Below are positions 45,307 to 52,395 of a stretch of 64,000 nucleotides of DNA, piece by piece. Location of the stretch: positions 62,001 to 126,000 of the forward strand of contig NZ_JAHKRM010000020.1 in assembly GCF_019396345.1 (NCBI RefSeq), given 5' to 3'. Under the pieces are notes generated by a model, which saw nothing but the letters and a program-made list of their open reading frames with translations, was not told where the DNA came from and made no database searches. Each line of letters starts with the position of its first letter. Positions within the stretch are counted from its first letter, which is position 1. The translations under genes and the position numbers were made by a program. The stretch comes from Nonomuraea guangzhouensis (GTDB lineage Bacteria > Actinomycetota > Actinomycetes > Streptosporangiales > Streptosporangiaceae).

Positions 45307-45540
45307 ATGGCTACCTTTCACGCAGGACCGCAGACCCACCAGCGAATGCTTCCTCAGTTCGCTGCTCTGGAATCCGTGGGAGCAGACATGCCCGAGGGTG
45401 GGTACGAAACGGCTCACGGAGGCGCGGCAGGCCGCGCACCCGGTGTGGAAGCTGGGCGAGGGGAGATCCGCCGAAGCGCACCGGTCGGCGGGCGTCACCC
45501 CGACCCGGAGCAGTCCGGGAAGGGCGGAAGGGTCCTTACA
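45300..45540 (+). ncRNA. probable omega-RNA (HEARO-type) locus overlapping the iscB 5' end
   Basis: IscB nucleases use a guide RNA encoded directly upstream of, or overlapping, the 5' part of the iscB gene. Here the 230 bases before the PLMP-type domain carry several perfect hairpins, including GCGCGGC-AG-GCCGCGC (45422-45437) and CCCGGA-GCAG-TCCGGG (45504-45519). No start codon with an SD lies close to the PLMP domain. Exact ends are not determined. Assignment is by position and structure, not by a covariance model. Confidence 0.5.
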
Positions 45541-46857
45541 GACCCACACGTTTTCGTTCTCGGCCGCGATGGGAAACCGTTGCAGCCCTGCCGGCCGGGC
45601 CGGGCCCGGCACTTCCTTAAAGCGGGGCGGGCGGTGGTGGTCCGGCACACCCCGTTCGTCATCCGCCTGACCGACCGCCGGGTGGCCGTCTCCACGGTGC
45701 ACGGCGTTGAGGTCGGCCTCGACCCCGGCTCCAGGCACACCGGCATCGCCGTCTTCGCCGTACGCGGCGGGAGCCGTGCCGGGAAGTACAGCGTTCAACT
45801 CGACCACCGGGGCGCGTTGATCCGCGACAAGCTGACCGCCCGCTCGCACTACCGGCGCGCCAGGAGGTCGCGGAACCTGCGCTACCGCGCTCCTCGATTC
45901 CTCAATCGCACCAGACCCAAGGGGTGGCTCGCGCCGTCTCTACGGCACCGGGTGGACACCACTCTGTCGTGGGTGGCCCGGTTGAGGCGGTGGGCGCCCG
46001 TGCGCGCCGTCCACGTCGAGCGCGTCTCCTTCGACACGCACGCCATGTCGGCGGGCAGGCCGTTGGAAGGCGTCGAGTACCAGCAGGGGACGCTGGCCGG
46101 ATATGAGGTCCGCCAGTACCTGCTGGAGAAATGGGGCCGGACCTGTGTGTACTGCGGCGCGGCCGGTGCACCGTTGCAGGTCGAGCACATCCACCCCAAG
46201 GCGCGCGGCGGCTCCGGCCGGATCTTCAACCTGACGCTGGCGTGCCGGCCGTGCAACCAGGCCAAGAACACTACGCCCGTCGAAGAGTTCCTGCGAAGTA
46301 AGCCCGCACTGCTGGCGCGCATCCTCAAGCAGGCCAAGGCCCCGCTACGGGACGCCGCGGCCCTCAACGCCACCCGCTGGGCGCTGTGGCAGGCGCTCAC
46401 CGCGACGACTCTGCCCGTGGCCACCGGTTCGGGTGGGCGTACCAAATGGAACCGTTCCCGTACGGATGCGTCGAAGTCCCACACCCTGGACGCGCTGCAC
46501 GTCGGCGAGCTCTGGCAGGTGACCGGATGGCCGGGCCGCGTCCTGGTGGTCAGGGCCACCGGACGCGGCAGCTACTGCCGGACCCGCACTGACCGGTACG
46601 GATTCCCCCGCCTGCGACTTCCCCGAGTCAAGCACGTCCACGGGTTCGCCACCGGCGACCTCGTTCGCGCCACCCTCGCCAAAGGCAAGAACACCGGAGT
46701 CCACACCGGACGCGTCGCCGTCCGCACCACAGGATCCTTCAACATCACCACCGCGACCGGCACCCGCCAAGGCATCAACCACAAACACATCCGCCTGCTC
46801 CAAAGAGCCGACGGCTACGCCTACACCACGAGCGAGGAGGCCACCATTGAACGGTGA
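45307..46857 (+). CDS. iscB: IscB-family RNA-guided nuclease (RuvC plus HNH)
   Basis: A 516-residue reading frame. The first 80 residues are probably spurious or RNA-overlapping. From about residue 82 it is a complete IscB. VFVLGRDGKPLQPCRPGRAR is the PLMP domain. RuvC-I VGLDPGSRHTGIAV carries D139, the Arg-rich bridge helix is HYRRARRSRNLRYRAP, and RuvC-II VHVERVSFD carries E238. The HNH has CVYCG, EHIHPKARGG and CRPCN, and RuvC-III is SHTLDALHV (H392, D395). The C-terminal TGTRQGINHKHIRLLQRADG completes the family. All catalytic residues appear intact. ATG 45307 has a perfect GGAGGTG SD; GTG 45445 is the only later start before the PLMP domain. Confidence 0.92.
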   Translation: MATFHAGPQTHQRMLPQFAALESVGADMPEGGYETAHGGAAGRAPGVEAGRGEIRRSAPVGGRHPDPEQSGKGGRVLTDPHVFVLGRDGKPLQPCRPGRARHFLKAGRAVVVRHTPFVIRLTDRRVAVSTVHGVEVGLDPGSRHTGIAVFAVRGGSRAGKYSVQLDHRGALIRDKLTARSHYRRARRSRNLRYRAPRFLNRTRPKGWLAPSLRHRVDTTLSWVARLRRWAPVRAVHVERVSFDTHAMSAGRPLEGVEYQQGTLAGYEVRQYLLEKWGRTCVYCGAAGAPLQVEHIHPKARGGSGRIFNLTLACRPCNQAKNTTPVEEFLRSKPALLARILKQAKAPLRDAAALNATRWALWQALTATTLPVATGSGGRTKWNRSRTDASKSHTLDALHVGELWQVTGWPGRVLVVRATGRGSYCRTRTDRYGFPRLRLPRVKHVHGFATGDLVRATLAKGKNTGVHTGRVAVRTTGSFNITTATGTRQGINHKHIRLLQRADGYAYTTSEEATIER

Positions 46858-46872
46858 ACCTCAGGGCACACA

Positions 46873-46890
46873 AAGGCCCTTTGGGGCCTT
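46873..46890 (+). terminator. hairpin after iscB
   Basis: AAGGCCC-TTTG-GGGCCTT, a seven-base perfect stem with tetraloop, 15 bases after the iscB stop. It may terminate the iscB transcript or mark the element's right-end structure. It stands before the ispE start and could separate the two genes. Confidence 0.5.
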
Positions 46891-46944
46891 CCCGCTCCCG
46901 ATTCCTCCCCGGCGTGAACGCCGGGGTATCCACGGAAGGTTCTG

Positions 46945-47847
46945 ATGAGTTCGGTTACCGTACGGGTGCCCGCGAAGGTCAACGTGCAGCTATCCGTCGG
47001 ACCGCTCCGCGAAGACGGCTATCACGACCTGGTCAACGTGTTCCACGCGGTATCGATCTTCGACGAAGTGGTCGCCAAGGAGTCCGAGTCGATCACCGTC
47101 ACGGTGGAGGGAAACTGGGCGGACCGGGTCCCGCTCGATGACGAGAACCTCGCGATCCAGGCCGCGAGAGCCCTGGCCAAGCACGCAGGCCGCACTTATG
47201 GCGTGGCGCTGGTCATCAAAAAGGCCATTCCCGTGGCCGGTGGCATGGCCGGCGGGAGCGCCGACGCGGCGGGGGCTCTGGTGGCCTGCAACGAGTTGTG
47301 GGGGCTTGGCCTGCCGTTCGAAGATCTCATGGAGATCGCCGGTGATCTGGGTAGTGACGTGCCCTTTTCGATGCTCGGGGGCACGGCGGTTGGGATCGGC
47401 CGGGGCGAACAGCTCAGCGAGTTGCCGACCGGTGGTCAGTTCCACTGGGTGTTCGCGGTGGCGGAGGGTGGGCTGTCCACTGCCACTGTCTACGCCGAAT
47501 GCGATCGGCTCCGCGCCGCGACCAGCGCCGAAATCCCCTGGCCACAGTTGAGCGACCCCCTGCTGGAGGCGCTCGGCTCCGGCGACGCCCGCAAACTGGG
47601 CGCCTACCTGACGAACGACCTCCAGCCCGCCGCCCTGAAGCTCCGCCCGCAACTGGCCCACACCCTCGAAGCCGGCCGCGAGCACGGCGCACTCGGCGCG
47701 ATCGTCTCCGGCTCAGGTCCCACCTGCGCCTTCCTCGCGACCGACGCCGCCCACGCCGACCAACTGGCCACCGCCCTCTCCACCACCAACGTCACCCGCA
47801 CCGCCATCCCCGCCCACGGCCCTGTCCCTGGTGCGGTAGTGGTCTAA
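46945..47847 (+). CDS. ispE: 4-diphosphocytidyl-2-C-methyl-D-erythritol kinase
   Basis: A 300-residue GHMP kinase that phosphorylates CDP-methylerythritol in the MEP isoprenoid pathway. VRVPAKVNVQLSVGPLREDG is the substrate-binding N-terminus, PVAGGMAGGSADAAGAL the ATP-binding loop, and SGSGPTCAFLATD motif 3. The ATG has GGAAGG five bases upstream, but that SD belongs to the probable right end of the IscB element. In other actinobacteria ispE follows rsmA directly. Here rsmA, the repeats, two genes and the element intervene, so its expression signals have probably been rebuilt. Confidence 0.95.
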   Translation: MSSVTVRVPAKVNVQLSVGPLREDGYHDLVNVFHAVSIFDEVVAKESESITVTVEGNWADRVPLDDENLAIQAARALAKHAGRTYGVALVIKKAIPVAGGMAGGSADAAGALVACNELWGLGLPFEDLMEIAGDLGSDVPFSMLGGTAVGIGRGEQLSELPTGGQFHWVFAVAEGGLSTATVYAECDRLRAATSAEIPWPQLSDPLLEALGSGDARKLGAYLTNDLQPAALKLRPQLAHTLEAGREHGALGAIVSGSGPTCAFLATDAAHADQLATALSTTNVTRTAIPAHGPVPGAVVV

Positions 47848-48290
47848 CACCGTCAGCGCTTTACGCCCCTCTAGGGTGCGATGGGACTGTTCGGAAGGAT
47901 GGAAGCGCTGCCAGAGGGGGTAGAGGGCAGCGCGGGGCCGCATGAATGGCCCTTCCGCCCGCCCGGCCGCTCGCCACGTCCTGCTTCCCGGCCGTTCGTG
48001 CGCCTCTCCGGCTGCTCGCCCGTCCGCCCGGTTGCTTCTCCGCTCGTCTGGCCGCCCGTTCGCTGATTGGGGGACACTCCCGGCGTGGTGGCCGTGGTGG
48101 AAGCGGTGGAAGCGGTGGCGATTTGGAGTGGCGGGGCGTATGGCGGCGGTCCGCCGGCTTGAGTCGTGAGGGCTTGGGTCCTGGGCCGTGAGGGCTTGAG
48201 TGCAGTGATGCGTTGCGACTGGGTTTGGGGGATGGTGGCGGCTTGGTGCCGTCACCACAGCGTCGCGCGGGCCGATACCCTGGTAAGGCC
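47848..48290. other. 443-base gap without a supported gene
   Basis: ORFs in this GC-rich stretch run in several frames with proline/arginine/serine-rich low-complexity products and no recognisable domain. A GGTGGAAGC duplicate (about 48098-48115) and two copies of CGTGAGGGCTTG near 48167-48200 indicate local duplication. The last bases hold GATACCCT and TAAGG before the ABC-F start. I see no RNA gene. Confidence 0.5.
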
Positions 48291-50087
48291 ATGAATCTGG
48301 TAAATCTCGAGTCTGTTTCCCATGCCTACGGGCCCAAGCCGCTGCTCAGCGACGTCTCCCTCGGCGTCGAGGTCGGCGAGCGCATAGGTGTCGTCGGACG
48401 TAACGGCGGCGGTAAGACCACACTTCTGTCGGTGATCTCGGCGGATGTCCGGCCGGACAGCGGCCGGGTTACCCATACCCGGGGGCTACGGGTGGGCATG
48501 CTGACGCAGCATGACGCGCTCGATCCGGCGATGCCCATCCGGGAGATCGTGCTGGGTGAGAAGGCCGAGCACGAGTGGGCGGGGGATCAGGGCGTCCGCG
48601 AGATTCTCAGCAATCTCATCGGCGATCTCGATCTCGAGGCCAAGGCGGGTGACCTGTCCGGTGGTGAGCGGCGGCGCACCGCGCTGGCCCAGTTGCTCAT
48701 CGAAGAGCACGACCTGATCATGCTCGACGAGCCGACCAACCATCTCGACATCGAGGCCATCGCCTGGCTCGCCGGTCATCTGTCCGGACGTAAGAGCGCG
48801 CTGGTGGTCGTGACGCACGACCGGTGGTTCCTCGACGCGGTCTCCACCAGGACGTGGGAGGTCGTGGACGGGCGAGTCGAGCGGTATGAGGGCGGTTACG
48901 CCGCATACGTGCTCGCGAAGGCAGAGCGCGCACGCATCGCCCAGGCCGCCGAAGAACGCCGTCAAAACCTCATGCGCAAGGAGATCGCCTGGCTGCGGCG
49001 CGGCCCGCCCGCGCGTACGTCGAAGCCCAAGTTCCGGGTGGAGGCCGCCCAGGCGCTGATCGCCGACGAGCCGCCGGCTCGCGAGAGCGTGGAGCTGCTG
49101 CGGTTCGCGGCGGTCCGGCTCGGCAAGACGGTGTACGACCTCGAAGACGTCACCCTGCACGCCGGAGGCCCCGGCAGTGGGCCGCTGGTGCTCGACGACT
49201 GCACCTGGCAGTTCGGGCCGGGCGACCGGGTCGGGCTGATCGGCGTCAACGGTTCCGGCAAGTCGTCCGTGCTCCGGTTGCTCGCCGACACGGTCCAGCT
49301 CGACTCGGGCCGGATGACCAGGGGCAAGACGGTACGTCTGGCGCACCTGTCGCAGGAGCTGGCCGAACTCGACCCCACCCGCCGGGTGCTGGAGACGGTC
49401 GAGGAGATCCGCAAGTACATCCAGGTCGGCAAGAAGGAGTGGTCCGCCTCCCAACTGCTCGAACGCCTGGGCTTCAAGGGCGAGGCGCAGTGGAAGGTCG
49501 TCGGCGACCTGTCGGGTGGCGAGCGGCGGCGGCTGCAACTGCTCAGGCTGCTCATGGACGACCCCAACGTGCTGCTGCTCGACGAGCCGACCAACGATCT
49601 CGACATCGAGACCCTGAACGAGCTCGAAGACCTCCTCGACGGCTGGCCCGGCACGCTCATCCTGGTGAGCCACGACCGCTACTTCCTGGAGCGCGTCACA
49701 GACAAGTGCGTAGCCCTCCTGGGCAACGGCAAGCTGTCGTTCCTTCCGGGGGGCGTGGACGAATACCTGGCCCGCCGCGCCCAGGGCACCGCCCTGACAG
49801 CGCGAACGACCTCACTCCAGCCCACTCCCGCACAGATCCAGCCCGCAGCCCCCCAAGAGGGCATGTCGGCCAAGGAGGAACGAGAGCTCCGCAAGGAGCT
49901 CAACCGCCTCGAACGCCAACTCGACCGACTGGGCGACCAGGAAGCCAAGCTCCACGCCGCAATGGCGGACGCGGCCAGCGACTACGCCAAACTAGGTTCC
50001 CTGGACGCCCAGCTCAGAGACATCCTCGACCAAAAGGACACCGTCGAAGCCGAGTGGCTCGAACTCGCCGACCGACTGAGCGACTGA
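48291..50087 (+). CDS. ABC-F ATPase (Uup-like)
   Basis: A 598-residue soluble protein with two ABC domains and no membrane part. Walker A VGRNGGGKTTLLSVIS and GVNGSGKSSVLRLLAD, two LSGGERRR signatures, and Walker B LIMLDEPTNHLDI and VLLLDEPTNDLDI are all intact, with the ABC-F interdomain linker between. A C-terminal coiled coil (LRKELNRLERQLDRLGDQEA) points to the Uup-like subgroup. ABC-F proteins act on stalled ribosomes, and some give antibiotic resistance. A leaderless start is possible because TACCCT lies nine bases before the ATG. Function in translation is family knowledge. Confidence 0.92.
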   Translation: MNLVNLESVSHAYGPKPLLSDVSLGVEVGERIGVVGRNGGGKTTLLSVISADVRPDSGRVTHTRGLRVGMLTQHDALDPAMPIREIVLGEKAEHEWAGDQGVREILSNLIGDLDLEAKAGDLSGGERRRTALAQLLIEEHDLIMLDEPTNHLDIEAIAWLAGHLSGRKSALVVVTHDRWFLDAVSTRTWEVVDGRVERYEGGYAAYVLAKAERARIAQAAEERRQNLMRKEIAWLRRGPPARTSKPKFRVEAAQALIADEPPARESVELLRFAAVRLGKTVYDLEDVTLHAGGPGSGPLVLDDCTWQFGPGDRVGLIGVNGSGKSSVLRLLADTVQLDSGRMTRGKTVRLAHLSQELAELDPTRRVLETVEEIRKYIQVGKKEWSASQLLERLGFKGEAQWKVVGDLSGGERRRLQLLRLLMDDPNVLLLDEPTNDLDIETLNELEDLLDGWPGTLILVSHDRYFLERVTDKCVALLGNGKLSFLPGGVDEYLARRAQGTALTARTTSLQPTPAQIQPAAPQEGMSAKEERELRKELNRLERQLDRLGDQEAKLHAAMADAASDYAKLGSLDAQLRDILDQKDTVEAEWLELADRLSD

Positions 50088-50626
50088 CGGTCTTAAGCGG
50101 TTGAGAGACTGAGCGGCTGACTTGGAAGCAGGCGGCCCAAACGCTGCCGCAGCGGCAAACGGGTGGTCGGCTTTAGAAGAAGGCGCCCAAGTACGTACGC
50201 GCCGTAGCGGCATGCGGGTGGCACGCGGGCGTCTGGCTTCCGAGGCAGACGCCCGAAGAGCGAGCAGCGACGGTCTACGGGTGAAGGGCTCCGGAGCAGA
50301 CGCCCGAAGAGCGATCGGTACCGTCTACGGTGACGGGCTTCCGAAGAAGGCGGCCAAGAACGAGTCGTTACGGCGAGCACCCCGTGAGCCTTCACGACCG
50401 GCGCTTGACGGTCGCGCGCCAACGACGGTGGGGCGGGCAACCCATGCGAAGCCGTACAAGAAAAGAAGCCGTAAGGAGAGAACTCCCGCAAATGGCGGCC
50501 CAACTCGCCGAAGACAGCGGCCGGGACGTCATCAGCCCTCTCTGAAACGCGAGCCCACGAAACGGGCCACGAAACGGGCCACGAAACGGGCCACGAAACG
50601 GGCCACGAAACGGGCCACGAAACGGG
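50088..50626. repeat. repeat-rich gap between ABC-F and MarR genes
   Basis: A 539-base gap between convergent stops. GCAGACGCCCGAAGAGCGA occurs at 50245-50263 and 50296-50314 within an imperfect 51-base duplication that also repeats GTCTACGG. The right end (50557-50628) is six head-to-tail copies of ACGAAACGGGCC, the last reaching the MarR stop codon. Open frames here are low-complexity shadows. No gene supported. Confidence 0.7.
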
Positions 50627-51127
50627 CTAGGAGTCGAAGGGAGCGAGCAGGGTGCGGAGCAGGGCGGACAGGGTGCGTTGGTCGTTGGGGGCCAGGGCGG
50701 CGAGTAGGGCGTGCTCGCGTCGCAGCAGATCCGCGAACGCGGCATCCACCCGCGCCAACCCGCTCTCAGTGAGCGACACCAGCACCCCCCGCCGATCCTC
50801 CGGATCCGGCCGGCGCCGGACCAGGGACGCCTGGGCGAGCCGGTCGATGCGGTTCGTCATCGTGCCCGAGGTGACCAACGTGGCGCGGATCAGCGCCCCC
50901 GGGCTCAGCTCGTACGGCTTGCCCGCCCGCCGCAGCGCCGTCAGCACGTCGAACTCCCACGGCTCGAGATCGTGCTCGGCGAACGCGGCCCGCCTGGCCC
51001 GGTCGAGATGCTTGGCCAGCCGCGAAACCCGCGACAGCACCTGAAGCGGCTCCACGTCGAGGTCCGGGCGCTCCGTCCGCCAGGCCGCCACCAGCCGGTC
51101 GACCTCGTCCCGCGGCTCTCCGTTCAC
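50627..51127 (-). CDS. MarR-family transcriptional regulator
   Basis: A 166-residue winged-helix regulator. LEPWEFDVLTALRRAGKPYE, LVTSGTMTNRIDRLAQASLV and RRRPDPEDRRGVLVSLTESG are the MarR recognition helix and wing. GTG 51127 is preferred because AAGGCGG stands at a good distance; GTG 51130 is adjacent. It is divergent from the methyltransferase at 51237, whose promoter contains a perfect 20-bp palindrome, so it is the likely repressor. The stop codon is embedded in the last of six 12-base repeats. Confidence 0.9.
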   Translation of the reverse strand: MNGEPRDEVDRLVAAWRTERPDLDVEPLQVLSRVSRLAKHLDRARRAAFAEHDLEPWEFDVLTALRRAGKPYELSPGALIRATLVTSGTMTNRIDRLAQASLVRRRPDPEDRRGVLVSLTESGLARVDAAFADLLRREHALLAALAPNDQRTLSALLRTLLAPFDS

Positions 51128-51198
51128 CACACCGCCTTGCTATGAGATCGCCAGCTCGGGAAGAGCTCGTCCTGCGTCATGCCTCAGATTGTACTGTC

Positions 51199-51248
51199 TT
51201 GACATCGAGATACATATCTCGATATCAATAATCTCTATGTCGAGAGAT
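51199..51248 (+). promoter_or_regulatory. promoter and two palindromic operators before tam
   Basis: TTGACA at 51199-51204 and TATCAA at 51223-51228 (18-base spacer) make a good vegetative promoter. ATCGAGATA-CA-TATCTCGAT (51204-51223) fills the spacer exactly and ATCTCT-N6-AGAGAT (51231-51248) covers the start codon. A repressor bound here would block transcription. The divergent MarR gene is the natural candidate. Confidence 0.7.
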
Positions 51249-52010
51249 ATCTGGGATCCCACAACGTACGCCAGGTACACCGACGAGCGAGCACGCCCGT
51301 TCTTCGAGCTGACCGCCAGAATCGGCGCCGACAGTCCCGATTATGTCGTGGACGCCGGCTGCGGCACCGGCGAACTCACCGTCGAACTCGCCCGCCGCTG
51401 GCCCCAGGCTACCGTGGACGGCTTCGACGCCTCCCCGGCCATGATCACCGAGGCCCGCCGGCACCAGCAGATCAGGTCCACGGTCGCCGACGTCACCACG
51501 TGGCGCCCCGACCGGCCGGTGGACGTGCTGGTCTCCAACGCCGTCCTGCAATGGGTGCCCTCGCACCGCGACGTGCTGGAGCACTGGATCGACTCGCTGA
51601 GCCCGGGCGGCTGGCTGGCCTTCCAGGTACCGGGCAACTTCAACGCCCCCAGCCACGTGGCGATCCGCGAGCTCTGCGCCTCGCCCGCGTGGTCCGATCG
51701 GCTCGGCGACTTCGATCGGGGCAGCCCGGTCGACGACGCCGCCGGCTACGTCGACTTCCTGCGCGGCTGCCGGGTCGACGCCTGGGAGACGACGTACGTC
51801 CACCTGCTCGAGGGCGACAACGCGGTGCTGAACTGGATCTCCGGCACCGCCCTGCGCCCGATCTTCGACCGGCTGGACGCCGACGAGCAGAAGAAGTTCA
51901 CGGCCGAGCTGGCGCAGCGGCTCGACGAGGTTTATCCGGCCAAGCCGTACGGCACGCCGTTCCCGTTCCGGCGCATCTTCGTGGTGGCGCAGAAACATCA
52001 GCAGCAGTGA
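51237..52010 (+). CDS. tam: trans-aconitate 2-methyltransferase-like protein
   Basis: A 257-residue class I SAM-dependent methyltransferase. VVDAGCGTGELTVELARRWP binds SAM, VDGFDASPAMI is the acidic second motif, and VSNAVLQWVPSHRDVLEHW with SPGGWLAFQVPGNFNAPSHV are the residues characteristic of Tam. Tam methylates trans-aconitate, a toxic by-product of aconitase. ATG 51237 begins MSRDIWDP. The start codon lies in an operator-like palindrome. The last four bases overlap the next gene (GTGA), so a VOC protein is coupled to it. Confidence 0.88.
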   Translation: MSRDIWDPTTYARYTDERARPFFELTARIGADSPDYVVDAGCGTGELTVELARRWPQATVDGFDASPAMITEARRHQQIRSTVADVTTWRPDRPVDVLVSNAVLQWVPSHRDVLEHWIDSLSPGGWLAFQVPGNFNAPSHVAIRELCASPAWSDRLGDFDRGSPVDDAAGYVDFLRGCRVDAWETTYVHLLEGDNAVLNWISGTALRPIFDRLDADEQKKFTAELAQRLDEVYPAKPYGTPFPFRRIFVVAQKHQQQ

Positions 52011-52342
52011 TCACGGGCCTGCACCATGTCCAGCTCGCCGCGCCCGCGGGGAGCGAGCCGCTGCTGAGGGAGTTCTACGGGGGAGTCCTCGGGCTCCAGG
52101 AGGTCCCCAAACCGCCTGATTTGGCCAAACGTGGTGGCGTCTGGTTTCGTGGCGAGGGCGTGGAGGTGCATCTCGGCATCGAGGACGACTTCCGGCCCGC
52201 CAGGAAGGCGCACCCGGCGTTCCTGGTGGACGACCTCGACGCGTTCGGCACAGAACCCCCCGACGACCTGCTCCCGGGCTACCGCCGGATCTACCTCACG
52301 GACCCGGTTGGGAACAGAATCGAGCTACTTCAAGAAGTGTGA
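52007..52342 (+). CDS. VOC-family (glyoxalase/bleomycin-resistance fold) protein
   Basis: A 111-residue VOC protein: ITGLHHVQLAAPAGSEPLLR, REFYGGVLGLQEVP, FRGEGVEVHLGI and RIYLTDPVGNRIELLQ form the paired beta-alpha-beta-beta-beta modules. The His, Glu and similar positions could bind a divalent metal. It is small enough to act as a dimer. The GTG start overlaps the tam stop. Function is open: isomerase, dioxygenase-like or drug-binding. Confidence 0.85.
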   Translation: MITGLHHVQLAAPAGSEPLLREFYGGVLGLQEVPKPPDLAKRGGVWFRGEGVEVHLGIEDDFRPARKAHPAFLVDDLDAFGTEPPDDLLPGYRRIYLTDPVGNRIELLQEV

Positions 52343-52395
52343 AGTTCATCCAGTGGTGGCATGATTGTCCAAATCGGCCAAGGCTGTGAGGTGCT

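Larger units (their letters stand above)
45300..46944 (+). mobile_element. IscB (OMEGA, IS200/IS605-related) element, no transposase
   Basis: The proposed element runs from the start of the guide-RNA region to the base before the ispE start codon. The right side has two hairpins after iscB: AAGGCCC-TTTG-GGGCCTT (46873-46890) and CCCCGGCG-TGAA-CGCCGGGG (46907-46926), the latter like IS200/IS605-family right ends. No Y1 transposase (TnpA) is present, so the element is non-autonomous. The right flank begins ATGA, compatible with a target-adjacent motif reported for some IscB/HEARO elements. Left boundary is an estimate. Confidence 0.6.

Noticed and set aside
47861..48292. Minus-strand gene between ispE and the ABC-F gene
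   Set aside because: Ser/Pro/Arg-rich low-complexity product with no RBS and overlapping frames on both strands. Not supported.
50557..50628. CRISPR-like or protein-coding repeat
   Set aside because: Contiguous 12-base copies without spacers. The frames read only low-complexity peptides, and the last copy holds the MarR stop.
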